Below, in pieces: positions 57,256 to 64,000 of a stretch of 64,000 bases of DNA. The DNA is taken from contig NC_013441.1 of assembly GCF_000024785.1 (NCBI RefSeq), positions 3,038,001-3,102,000 of the forward strand. The letters are read 5' to 3'. Made by a program: the position numbers and the translations under genes. This DNA comes from Gordonia bronchialis DSM 43247 (GTDB lineage: Bacteria > Actinomycetota > Actinomycetes > Mycobacteriales > Mycobacteriaceae). Below the pieces are notes generated by a model, which was not told the origin of the DNA, did not search any database, and was given only the letters and a program-made list of their open reading frames with translations. The first letter of the stretch is position 1. Every line of letters begins with the position of its first letter.

Positions 57256-57407
57256 CACTGCTCTCCTCGTGTTCTGTTGTGGCGAATGCGGTGCGTCGTG
57301 ACGACGCGTCGAACCGCGCTTCGCTTCCGAAAAGCTAGCGCGATCGTGTTGCCTCTACGTAAAGACAGTGAAACTCGCGTGCTGCCAACCGAGTTCGCAC
57401 TCTGACG

Positions 57408-58028
57408 TCAGGTAGCCAGGGTCTCCACGACGACCTGCGCGACGGCCTTCATCGTGGTACGACGATCCATCGCGGCACGCTGGATCCACTTGAACGCCTC
57501 GGGTTCGGAGAGCGCTTGCTTCTCCATCAACAAGCCCTTGGCCCGCTCGACCAGTTTGCGGGTCTCCAGACGGTCGTTGACCGTCGCGACCTCGCGTTCG
57601 AGCATCTTCAGTTCTTGGTAGCGACTGACCGCGACCTCGATCGCCGGGACCAGGTCGGCCTTGGTGAACGGTTTGACCAGGTAGGCCATCGCGCCGGCAT
57701 CGCGGGCCTTCTCGATGAAGTCACGCTGGCTGAACGCGGTCAGCATCACCACCGGCGCGAGGCGCTTCTGTGCGATCTCGGTGGCGGCGTCGATGCCATC
57801 GCGGATGGGCATCTTGATGTCCATGATCACCAGGTCGGGTCCGAGGCTCTCGGTGAGTTCGACGGCGGCCTGCCCGTTGGGCGCCTCCCCGACCACGTCA
57901 TAGCCCTCTTCACGGAGCATCTCGATGAGGTCCATCCGGATGAGTGAGTCGTCCTCGGCCACGAGCACCTTGTGCGCGCTCGCCATACCCTCGCCGGACA
58001 CCTTGGCGCTGTCGGTCACGGTCACCAT
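57408..58028 (-). CDS. pdtaR: ANTAR-domain response regulator PdtaR
   Basis: A 206-residue two-component antiterminator. The receiver has the acidic pair in VLVAEDDSLIRMDLIEMLRE, the phospho-Asp in LVIMDIKMPIRDGID, the switch Thr in MLTAFSQRDF and Lys in YLVKPFTKADL. The C-terminal ANTAR domain (RLETRKLVERAKGLLMEKQA, then EAFKWIQRAAMDRRTTMKAV) binds paired RNA hairpins. ATG 58028 lies directly after GGAGGAGGGG. Its cognate kinase PdtaS, encoded elsewhere in related genomes, is absent from the window. It matches Rv1626 and marks one end of the conserved block. Confidence 0.95.
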   Translation of the reverse strand: MVTVTDSAKVSGEGMASAHKVLVAEDDSLIRMDLIEMLREEGYDVVGEAPNGQAAVELTESLGPDLVIMDIKMPIRDGIDAATEIAQKRLAPVVMLTAFSQRDFIEKARDAGAMAYLVKPFTKADLVPAIEVAVSRYQELKMLEREVATVNDRLETRKLVERAKGLLMEKQALSEPEAFKWIQRAAMDRRTTMKAVAQVVVETLAT

Positions 58029-58173
58029 CCCCTCCTCCACGTCGAAGACCTCACCCGATCCCGCCACCCGATGGGTCGGCGACGTCGAGGTCGATGGTGG
58101 CAGAGTACCGGTTGACGCCCCGGCCGGCCGATCATCTAGAGTTGGTCGTTGCAGCGGAGCGATCCGCGCACAC

Positions 58174-58250
58174 GCCCTCGTAGCCCAATTGGCAGAGGCA
58201 ACGGATTCAAAACCCGTCCAGTGTGAGTTCGAGTCTCACCGAGGGCACCA
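58174..58250 (+). tRNA. tRNA-Leu (anticodon CAA)
   Basis: 77 nt including an encoded CCA. The acceptor stem GCCCTCG/CGAGGGC is perfect, the T arm GTGAG-TTCGAGT-CTCAC is perfect, and the anticodon loop is TTCAAAA (CAA, reading UUG). The D arm (GCCCAATTGGCAGAGGC) has the extra 20a/20b bases of a leucine tRNA. The variable region is only about five bases instead of the long arm expected of tRNA-Leu, and the anticodon stem closes on an A-C mismatch. A terminator follows directly. Confidence 0.88.
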
Positions 58251-58252
58251 CG

Positions 58253-58277
58253 AAACCCCTGTCCGGCAGGGGTTTTT
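58253..58277 (+). terminator. Intrinsic terminator of the tRNA gene
   Basis: AAACCCCTG (58253-58261) and CAGGGGTTT (58267-58275) form a 9-bp stem with a TCCGG loop and run into TTTTT, a textbook rho-independent terminator two bases after the CCA. Confidence 0.92.
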
Positions 58278-58281
58278 CACA

Positions 58282-58641
58282 CTACTCCAAACGCCGGTTC
58301 AACTCGGCCGACCACTCTGCTGCGCGTCGCGCCAAGTCCTCGATGCTGGGCTGATCATGGGCGACGATCGGTGCCATCTCGATCAGATTCGCACGTGCAC
58401 GAGACCGGCGAAGATCGCATGTCGTCTGCAGGTTCAGCCAGAACTCGTCGGACTGATTATAGAGTCGGCCGAGCCGCAGCGACATTTCTGCAGTCACGGC
58501 CGCACGACCGTCGACTATTTCGCCGATCGTCTCGGGCGCGACACCTAGCCGCTTGGCAAGGTCCGTCTGGGACATGTCGAGGTCGTCGAGGCACTCGGCC
58601 AGAATCTCCCCAGGATGAATGTCGAACTCACTGCTGTCCAT
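58282..58641 (-). CDS. HigA-family helix-turn-helix antitoxin-like protein (orphan)
   Basis: A 119-residue Xre/HigA-type regulator. The sequence FDIHPGEILAECLDDLDMSQ opens the domain and the helix-turn-helix is TDLAKRLGVAPETIGEIVDG, followed by AEMSLRLGRLYNQSDEFWLN, typical of the HigA/VapI antidote family. The partner toxin (HigB/RelE) normally lies just upstream; the sequence above 58641 has no such ORF, so it is an orphan. It sits beside a tRNA gene, a common integration spot, which may hint at acquisition, although codon use is ordinary. Confidence 0.85.
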   Translation of the reverse strand: MDSSEFDIHPGEILAECLDDLDMSQTDLAKRLGVAPETIGEIVDGRAAVTAEMSLRLGRLYNQSDEFWLNLQTTCDLRRSRARANLIEMAPIVAHDQPSIEDLARRAAEWSAELNRRLE

Positions 58642-59257
58642 GCGACGTGTGGTTATGGGGTCCAGCCGCGGCCGTCATCCGATTTTTGACGCGTGACGTA
58701 TCCCACCCGCCAGCGTCGTCCTGCTGTGGCTCTCATCCGCACACCACGATGGCGCGCTCGATACCCGAGACAACCGACCGGACGTGACGCCGTCATCGGT
58801 AGGCCCACCTGACAACCTTTCGGTCGTTTCGCCGCCTGCCGATCCGCGCGCCCCACAGGGGGTTCCGCACGCGTTGAAAACGACTGCATCGTCGGGCGGC
58901 ATCCGGACCACCTGGCCGCGAATGCGGGTGTGACGCTTGCGCGCAACGCCGCGAGGATGCTTCGACCAAGTACCTACGACGCCCTGCGGCGACGAGCAAC
59001 TCGATCGCCCGTCGACGCTCGCGTCGAGCCTCGACACGGAGGACCCTCGCCCGTCGGGACGCCGTCGGCCGTGGGGCGCGACGCACGGTCAGCCCACGGC
59101 CGAATCGGATTGCATCCATCACGCCGGCCGGATGGCCGACCACATGTGACCCGCGCCACGGAATCCGCCCGCACTCAGGGTCCGCTTAAGTAGCCGTGGG
59201 TAGCCTCGCCGTGTCCATTCCGAAATCAATCCGTTACCGAACAAGATTGGACCCGCT
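58642..59257. other. 616-bp gene-free stretch
   Basis: No convincing coding region is present: the ORFs here are Arg/Pro-rich shadows without homologous character or ribosome-binding sites. A perfect 10-bp inverted repeat, CGGCCGTGGG (59066-59075) and its complement (59093-59102), is the only structure found. The right end must contain the promoter and leader of the secreted M23 gene. A decayed partner of the HigA-like gene or a structured leader RNA is possible but not shown. Confidence 0.5.
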
Positions 59258-59914
59258 GTGTCACGACAAGGACCGAACAACCGCACGAACACCCACCGAG
59301 CCCGGAGCACCCGGGTGAAGGCCGGAGCTATCGCGGCCTTTGCCGGCGTCATCGGCCTCGGCATCGGCGGTGCCGCGCAGGCCGACGCCCAGCCCGCGCC
59401 GAAGCCGACTCCCCCGGCACCCGTGGTCCTGCCGCCCAAACTGTCGCCAGAGAATCTGAACCTGCCCCCGCAGGTCAAAGACCTGGCACGCAACGTGCTG
59501 CCCCCGAATCTGCTGGGCCCGGGTAAGAGCCGCGCCGCGGTACCCGTCCATGGAACGGTCACCTCCGGATACGGACAGCGCTGGGGCTCGCAACACAACG
59601 GCGTCGACATCGCCAACCGCATCGGAACACCCGTGTACGCCGTCACCGACGGCACCGTCCTCGAATCCGGTCCGGCGTCGGGCTTCGGGATGTGGGTCCG
59701 GGTCAGCCAGGACGACGGCACCACCGGTGTCTTCGGACACGTCGACAAGAGCCTCGTGCACAAGGGCCAGAAGGTCCGCGCAGGCCAGCAGATCGCCACC
59801 GTCGGCAACCGCGGGCAATCGACCGGCCCGCACCTGCACTACGAGGTGTGGGACAAGAGCGGCAACAAGATCAATCCTCAGGTGTGGCTGAACAAGCGCG
59901 GCGTCCATCCCTGA
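59258..59914 (+). CDS. Secreted M23-family (LytM-like) metallopeptidase
   Basis: A 218-residue exported protein. After a basic N-terminus comes a hydrophobic signal helix (AGAIAAFAGVIGLGIGGAAQ) with likely cleavage at AQADA, then a Pro-rich linker (about residues 45-85). The C-terminal LytM/M23 domain has TSGYGQRWGSQHNGVDIANR (zinc ligands His and Asp) and GPHLHYEVWD (HxH), so the active site is complete. It should cut peptidoglycan cross-bridges or stems during growth or division. GTG 59258 is the start; no strong ribosome-binding site is visible. Confidence 0.88.
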   Translation: MSRQGPNNRTNTHRARSTRVKAGAIAAFAGVIGLGIGGAAQADAQPAPKPTPPAPVVLPPKLSPENLNLPPQVKDLARNVLPPNLLGPGKSRAAVPVHGTVTSGYGQRWGSQHNGVDIANRIGTPVYAVTDGTVLESGPASGFGMWVRVSQDDGTTGVFGHVDKSLVHKGQKVRAGQQIATVGNRGQSTGPHLHYEVWDKSGNKINPQVWLNKRGVHP

Positions 59915-59959
59915 CACACCCGCCCACGCAATCAGAGTCGTGGGAAATGTGACGTCACC

Positions 59960-60120
59960 AGAATCCGTGGACGCGGGCAATCGGCGGCACTCCACCAACG
60001 CTGCCTGAGATGCTCGCGGCGCCGGCAGGGCGCCTCGGAGGGGCCTGGTGAGGCAACGCTTGTGGGTGACCCTATGCGGGCTCAGAGAGCGGGCAATCGG
60101 CGGTCGCGCCCACGGATTCT
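59960..60120. repeat. 161-bp element with terminal inverted and internal direct repeats
   Basis: AGAATCCGTGG (59960-59970) and its exact complement CCACGGATTCT (60110-60120) bound the element; inside, GCGGGCAATCGGCGG occurs twice in direct orientation (59973-59987 and 60089-60103). It fills the gap between the convergent M23 and GntR genes. It could be a MITE-like remnant or a terminator/REP region; no target-site duplication was seen. Confidence 0.65.
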
Positions 60121-60123
60121 CGC

Positions 60124-60894
60124 TCAGAGGCGATAGTCATGCAGAGTGGGCAGCCGTTCATAGGCGCCCCGGATGTGCTCGGCCGACAAAGCCGCCGCAC
60201 CCTTTCCGTCACCGGCGGTGATCGCGTCGAGGATCGCACGATGCTCCCTCATCAGGACATCGCGGATCGCTGCCCAGTCCTCGACATCGTTGAACGCGGC
60301 CAGGATCGCCTGGCGTTGTGCATTGCGGATGGCGACGGTCATCGCGGCGACGAGACGGTTGCCGCCCGCTTCGGCGATCGCGGTGTGAAATGCGGTGTCG
60401 GCGTCGTTGAACGCCGCGCGATCCTCTCCGGCGGCATCCATGGCGGCCATCGCCGCGTGTACGGGGGCCAGTCGCTCGGGATCGTTTGCGAGAGCGGCGA
60501 GTTCGACGCTCGAGGACTCCAGCGTGACGCGCGCGTCGACGACGTCGCGAAACTCGAAGTTCGACAGCGCCAGGTGCAGCCGGAGAAAGTGCGTCAGCGC
60601 TTCCGCGGGCATGGCGGCGACAAAAGTCCCAGCGCCCGCACCACTTCCGACGCCCGAACGCAACACTCCCTGCGAGTCGAGGACACGCAGCGCTTCGCGG
60701 ACCGCCGGTCTGCTCACCTGCAGCTTGGCCGCCAGATCACGTTCGGCGGGCAGCGGATCACCCACACCGAGTGACCCGGCCAGGATCTGCGCCTCGATCG
60801 CGTCGATGACCATCTCGTAAGTGCGGCTGCGCGCCACCGGTTGCCAGTCTTGCATTGCGGCGCGCACGTCCGGAGGCGATTCGTCGATCGACAT
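60124..60894 (-). CDS. lldR: FadR/LldR-type GntR regulator of the lactate genes
   Basis: A 256-residue GntR regulator. The winged helix has EMVIDAIEAQILAGSLGVGD and KLQVSRPAVREALRVLDSQG; the C-terminal FCD domain has FNDADTAFHTAIAEAGGN and LMREHRAILDAI with the metal-binding Asp/His set. It is divergent from lldP. A perfect operator (60988-61004) of the TGGTC-n-GACCA type lies between the two starts. Repression relieved by lactate is the expected mode, by analogy with LldR. ATG 60894 is the chosen start. Confidence 0.85.
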   Translation of the reverse strand: MSIDESPPDVRAAMQDWQPVARSRTYEMVIDAIEAQILAGSLGVGDPLPAERDLAAKLQVSRPAVREALRVLDSQGVLRSGVGSGAGAGTFVAAMPAEALTHFLRLHLALSNFEFRDVVDARVTLESSSVELAALANDPERLAPVHAAMAAMDAAGEDRAAFNDADTAFHTAIAEAGGNRLVAAMTVAIRNAQRQAILAAFNDVEDWAAIRDVLMREHRAILDAITAGDGKGAAALSAEHIRGAYERLPTLHDYRL

Positions 60895-60987
60895 GACCAC
60901 CGCCCTTTCACGCGTGACGCCGCAGATCATCCGGGCTGTCGGGTCGACGGGATTGACAACGTGACCTCCATCACCTTACCGTATCCG

Positions 60988-61004
60988 GTGTGGTCAGACC
61001 ACAC
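60988..61004. promoter_or_regulatory. 17-bp perfect operator for the LldR-type regulator
   Basis: GTGTGGTCAGACCACAC is perfectly symmetrical around 60996 and contains the TGGTnnGACCA-like core (TGGTC-A-GACCA) of FadR-subfamily GntR proteins. It lies 93 bp upstream of the regulator start and 46 bp upstream of lldP. Confidence 0.85.
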
Positions 61005-61050
61005 GACGGACGGCCACACCCCACAGCCCCCATAATCCTGCGGAGTCCGC

Positions 61051-62781
61051 ATGTACATTCCCGACCTGGCACCGGTCGGCGGCAGTTTGGTCGCTTCGGC
61101 CATCATCGCCGCGCTCCCCCTGCTCACCGTCTTCATCGCACTCGGCGTGCTGCGCTGGAAGGCGCACTGGTCCGGTCTCGCCGGCCTGCTCGTCGCCCTG
61201 GTGGTGGCGATCGCCGCCTACCGAATGCCCGTCGAACTGGCATTTCTGTCTGGCACGGAGGGCTTTGTCTTCGGCATCTTCCCGATCATGTGGATCGTCA
61301 TCAACGCCATCTGGCTCTATGAGCTGACGGTGGCCAGCGGACGGTTCGAGGATCTGCGCCGTGTGATCAACGGAGTCTCCGACGACCCGCGCATCCAGGC
61401 GATCATCATCGCCTTCTGCTTCGGCGGCCTCCTCGAGGCACTGGCCGGCTTCGGCGCGCCGGTGGCCATCACCGGCGTCATGCTCATGGCCGTCGGATTC
61501 ACCGCACTGCGTGCCGCCGCCGTCGTCCTGCTCGCCAACACGGCACCGGTCGCCTTCGGTGCCATCGCCACCCCGATCATCACCGCGGGCAAACTCACCG
61601 ACATCGACTATCACGACATCGGCGCCATGGTGGGCCACCAGACACCGTTGCTCGCCGTCTTCGTCCCCACCTTCCTGGTGCTGCTCGCCGACGGCCGACG
61701 GGGACTGCGCGACGTGTGGCCGATCGCGGTCGTGGTCGGCGTGGCGTTCGCGGTGACCCAGTGGGTCAGCGCCACGTTCATCTCGGTGGAGCTCACCGAC
61801 ATCATCGCCTCCCTCGTCTCCCTCGCCGTCGCCGTCGTCATGTTGCGGTTCTGGCAGCCGACCGGTGGCACCGCGGCCGCCGAACGCCTCGGTGTGGAAC
61901 GCCGCAACGAACTCACCGCACTCGGTGAGGATGTGAATGATGGTGGCGTGCAGCGCACTTCGGGGGCAACCCGGGTGACCGGTGGTGGTGGCGTGGCCGC
62001 CGTCGCAGGCCCGGCGGTCGACGACGAGGCACTCGGCGCCCGCCGCACCCTGATGGCCCTGTTCCCCTACCTGCTGGTGATCGTGGTCTTCGCGGTGGCC
62101 AAACTCCTCACACCCGTGAAGTCGTTCCTCGCCGATACCGACGTGACCATCAACTGGCCCGGACTCGACGGCCAGATCGCCACCGCGTCGGGCAAGGTCT
62201 CGACGTCCACGCAGTACGCGTTCGGTTGGCTGTCCTCGCCAGGCACGTTGCTGCTCATCTCCGGCGTCATCGTCGCGCTGGTCTATCGCCTGTCGCTCGT
62301 CGAAGCCGGCCGGATCTGGGTGGCCAACGTCGTCAAGATGCGGTACTCCATCCTCACCGTGGCGGCGGTGCTCGCGCTGGCGTACGTGATGAACCAGTCC
62401 GGTCAAACCATCACCATCGGCACCTGGATCGCCGGCGCGGGAGCCGCCTTCGCGTTTCTCTCCCCGATCCTCGGGTGGCTGGGAACCGCGGTCACCGGAT
62501 CGGACACCAGCGCCAACGCGTTGTTCGCGACGCTGCAGCAAACCGCCGGCCAGAAGGCCGGCATCGATCCGACACTTCTGGTGGCGGCCAACACATCCGG
62601 TGGCGTCGTCGGCAAGATGATCAGCCCGCAGAACCTCACCATCGCCGCCACCGCGGTGGGTCTGCTCGGACGAGAATCGGAGATCTTCCGCAAGGTCATC
62701 TGGTGGAGCATCGGTCTGCTCATCGCGCTCTGTCTGCTCGTCGGTCTGCAGTCGACGGTCCTGTCCTGGATGGTGCCGTGA
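61051..62781 (+). CDS. lldP: L-lactate permease
   Basis: A 576-residue LctP-family lactate/H+ symporter with about 13 transmembrane segments. Family landmarks are FPIMWIVINAIWLYELTVAS, FCFGGLLEALAGFGAPVAIT and ANTAPVAFGAIATPIITAGK; the C-terminal FATLQQTAGQKAGIDPTLL and NTSGGVVGKMISPQNLTIAA are also typical. A hydrophilic loop around residues 275-330 is the least conserved part. It imports lactate for the LutABC dehydrogenase encoded directly downstream; its stop overlaps the lutA start (TGATG). Confidence 0.94.
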   Translation: MYIPDLAPVGGSLVASAIIAALPLLTVFIALGVLRWKAHWSGLAGLLVALVVAIAAYRMPVELAFLSGTEGFVFGIFPIMWIVINAIWLYELTVASGRFEDLRRVINGVSDDPRIQAIIIAFCFGGLLEALAGFGAPVAITGVMLMAVGFTALRAAAVVLLANTAPVAFGAIATPIITAGKLTDIDYHDIGAMVGHQTPLLAVFVPTFLVLLADGRRGLRDVWPIAVVVGVAFAVTQWVSATFISVELTDIIASLVSLAVAVVMLRFWQPTGGTAAAERLGVERRNELTALGEDVNDGGVQRTSGATRVTGGGGVAAVAGPAVDDEALGARRTLMALFPYLLVIVVFAVAKLLTPVKSFLADTDVTINWPGLDGQIATASGKVSTSTQYAFGWLSSPGTLLLISGVIVALVYRLSLVEAGRIWVANVVKMRYSILTVAAVLALAYVMNQSGQTITIGTWIAGAGAAFAFLSPILGWLGTAVTGSDTSANALFATLQQTAGQKAGIDPTLLVAANTSGGVVGKMISPQNLTIAATAVGLLGRESEIFRKVIWWSIGLLIALCLLVGLQSTVLSWMVP

Positions 62782-63521
62782 TGAGAGTCGCCCTGTTCGC
62801 CACCTGTTTCAACGACACGATGTGGCCGGGAACGCCACGCGCCACGGTGCTGCTCCTCGAACGACTCGGCATCACAGTCGAATTCCCGATGGCCCAGACC
62901 TGCTGCGGACAGATGTTCACCAACACCGGCTACGCCGACGAGGCCATTCCGGGCGTCCGGCAGTTCGCCGACGTCTTCTGCGACTATGACGCCATCGTCG
63001 CACCGTCGGGCTCCTGCGTCGGGTCGGTCCGCCATCAGCACCCCACGCTGGCGGCCCGTGCGGGAGATCGTTCGCTTCAGGACGCGGTGGCCACCTACGC
63101 GCCCAAAACGTATGAGCTGAGCGAGTTCCTGGTCGACGTGCTCGGCGTCGTCGACGTCGGGGCGTATTTCCCCCACCGTGTCACCTACCATCCCACCTGT
63201 CATTCGCTGCGGATGCTTCGGGTGGGCGACAAACCGCTCCGGCTCCTGCGCGCAGTCAAGGGCATCGACCTGGTGGACCTGCCCGCCGCCGATCACTGTT
63301 GCGGGTTCGGCGGTACCTTCGCGATGAAGAACGCCGACACCTCGGTGGCGATGGGGTCGGACAAGTCGGCTCACGTCAAGGCCACCGGCGCGGAAGTTCT
63401 TGTTGCCGGCGATAATTCGTGCCTCGCGCACATCGGTGGACTGCTCAACCGGGAGCGGGCAGGGGTTCGCATGATGCACCTCGCCGAGATCCTCGCCTCG
63501 ACCGAGAAGGAGCTCGCATGA
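62781..63521 (+). CDS. lutA: Lactate utilisation protein A (Fe-S oxidoreductase)
   Basis: A 246-residue LutA/LldE subunit of the non-flavin L-lactate dehydrogenase LutABC. It has the two CCG-type cysteine-rich domains: FPMAQTCCGQMFTNTGYADE and DLPAADHCCGFGGTFAMKNA, with supporting cysteines in VAPSGSCVGSV and YHPTCHSLRML. These bind Fe-S clusters that carry electrons from lactate oxidation. Translation is coupled to lldP and to lutB (ATGA). Confidence 0.94.
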   Translation: MRVALFATCFNDTMWPGTPRATVLLLERLGITVEFPMAQTCCGQMFTNTGYADEAIPGVRQFADVFCDYDAIVAPSGSCVGSVRHQHPTLAARAGDRSLQDAVATYAPKTYELSEFLVDVLGVVDVGAYFPHRVTYHPTCHSLRMLRVGDKPLRLLRAVKGIDLVDLPAADHCCGFGGTFAMKNADTSVAMGSDKSAHVKATGAEVLVAGDNSCLAHIGGLLNRERAGVRMMHLAEILASTEKELA

Positions 63522-64000
63522 GAACCAACACCCACCGCCTGGACGCCGCCGCCACCCTCGATGCCGCCCCAGTGACCGGATCGGGACATCCACATGTCGG
63601 CGTCACCTCGACATTTGTCGGGATGCCCAAGTTCCCCGCCGCCGCCAGAACGGAGCTGGCCAACACCACCCAGCGCCGAAATCTGGCGCATGCCACCGGG
63701 ATCATCCGCACCAAACGCGCGGCCGTGGTCGACGAACTCGACAACTGGGAGGAGTTGCGCCGGGCGGCCGAGCAGATCAAGAATCGCACCCTACGCAACC
63801 TCGACGCCCTGCTGGTGGAGTTCGAGGAGAAGGCCACCGCCGCCGGTGCCGTGGTGCATTGGGCACGCGATGCGCAGGAAGCCAACCGCATCGTGGTCGA
63901 CCTGGTCCGCGCGACCGGCGCCGACGAGGTGGTCAAGGTGAAGTCGATGGCCACCCAGGAGATCGAACTCAACGAGGCACTCGAGGACGCCGGGATCGAC
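63518..64000 (+). CDS. lutB: Lactate utilisation protein B (Fe-S protein; 3' end outside window)
   Basis: The first 161 codons of LutB, the ferredoxin-like/oxidoreductase subunit of LutABC. The N-terminal LANTTQRRNLAHATGIIRTK, followed by DELDNWEELRRAAEQIKN and VVDLVRATGADEVVKVKSMA, is the LUD-type domain; the C-terminal 4Fe-4S motifs lie beyond the right edge. Its ATG overlaps the lutA stop. lutC would be expected next. Confidence 0.92.
   Translation, partial: MRTNTHRLDAAATLDAAPVTGSGHPHVGVTSTFVGMPKFPAAARTELANTTQRRNLAHATGIIRTKRAAVVDELDNWEELRRAAEQIKNRTLRNLDALLVEFEEKATAAGAVVHWARDAQEANRIVVDLVRATGADEVVKVKSMATQEIELNEALEDAGID

Noticed and set aside
58642..59257. Possible cyclic-di-AMP riboswitch before the M23 gene
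   Set aside because: Such riboswitches precede some actinobacterial cell-wall hydrolase genes, but I could not find the conserved core words in order; a covariance-model search would decide.
60994..62541. 515-codon minus-strand ORF opposite lldP
   Set aside because: Asp/Gly/His-rich antisense shadow of a membrane protein gene.

Overview
The window is high-GC DNA with dense genes, frequent GTG starts and many ATGA or TGATG gene overlaps. It is typical of a mycolic-acid actinobacterium (Corynebacteriales). The protein sequences and the style of intergenic repeats suggest Gordonia or a close relative; this is inferred from protein character, not from a search. The backbone genes pdtaR, polA, rpsA, coaE, uvrB, a UspA protein, a metallo-beta-lactamase-fold protein, uvrA, infC-rpmI-rplT, an rRNA methylase gene and pheS-pheT occur in the same relative order as the Mycobacterium tuberculosis Rv1626-Rv1650 block. 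Here that block is stretched by accessory insertions.

Layout. 1-8.1 kb: translation genes read leftward (infC with an AUC start, rpmI, rplT, a TrmH-type methylase, tex, pheS, 5'-truncated view of pheT). 8.1-19.3 kb: two small conserved proteins, uvrA with a DNA-damage-type promoter, a divergent MFS/AraC pair, an MBL hydrolase, a DoxX protein with a repetitive helical tail, a GGCT-like protein coupled to helR. 19.3-27.0 kb: a catabolic island (isochorismatase-type amidohydrolase, HyuB, HyuA, CaiB-type CoA-transferase, GntR regulator, and a divergent HMG-CoA-lyase-like gene) with two candidate operators in the divergent promoter. 27.0-36.8 kb: uspA, uvrB with the same type of damage promoter placed for a leaderless mRNA, DUF402 and SRPBCC proteins, a small secreted protein broken by an amber codon, coaE, an AztD-type zinc lipoprotein with a Zur-like box, rpsA, and a DUF4189 membrane protein. 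36.8-43.0 kb: a 2H phosphoesterase, two methyltransferases (the first frameshifted), a receptor Ser/Thr kinase frameshifted in a G run whose outer domain resembles LivJ, and an ERCC4 nuclease carrying an Lsr2-like C-terminus. 43.0-47.9 kb: a NarL-type two-component system divergent from an FtsX-type ABC exporter, then a beta-decarboxylating dehydrogenase. 47.9-57.3 kb: polA with an in-frame 36-bp minisatellite, a GNAT protein, and a complete branched-chain amino acid ABC transporter (livHMGF with convergent livJ). 57.4-64 kb: pdtaR, a tRNA-Leu(CAA), an orphan HigA-like protein, a secreted M23 protein, and the lactate module (FadR-type regulator with a perfect 17-bp operator, lldP, lutA, lutB running off the end).

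How the parts work together. The lactate module imports lactate and oxidises it under its own regulator. The liv operon imports branched-chain amino acids. uvrA and uvrB appear to share damage-responsive promoters. The 19-27 kb island looks like an uncharacterised degradation route that combines ATP-dependent ring or amide opening, amide hydrolysis, CoA activation and lyase cleavage. Three genes between 30.9 and 41.9 kb have disrupted frames, so either this stretch is decaying or it contains sequencing errors in homopolymer-rich DNA.
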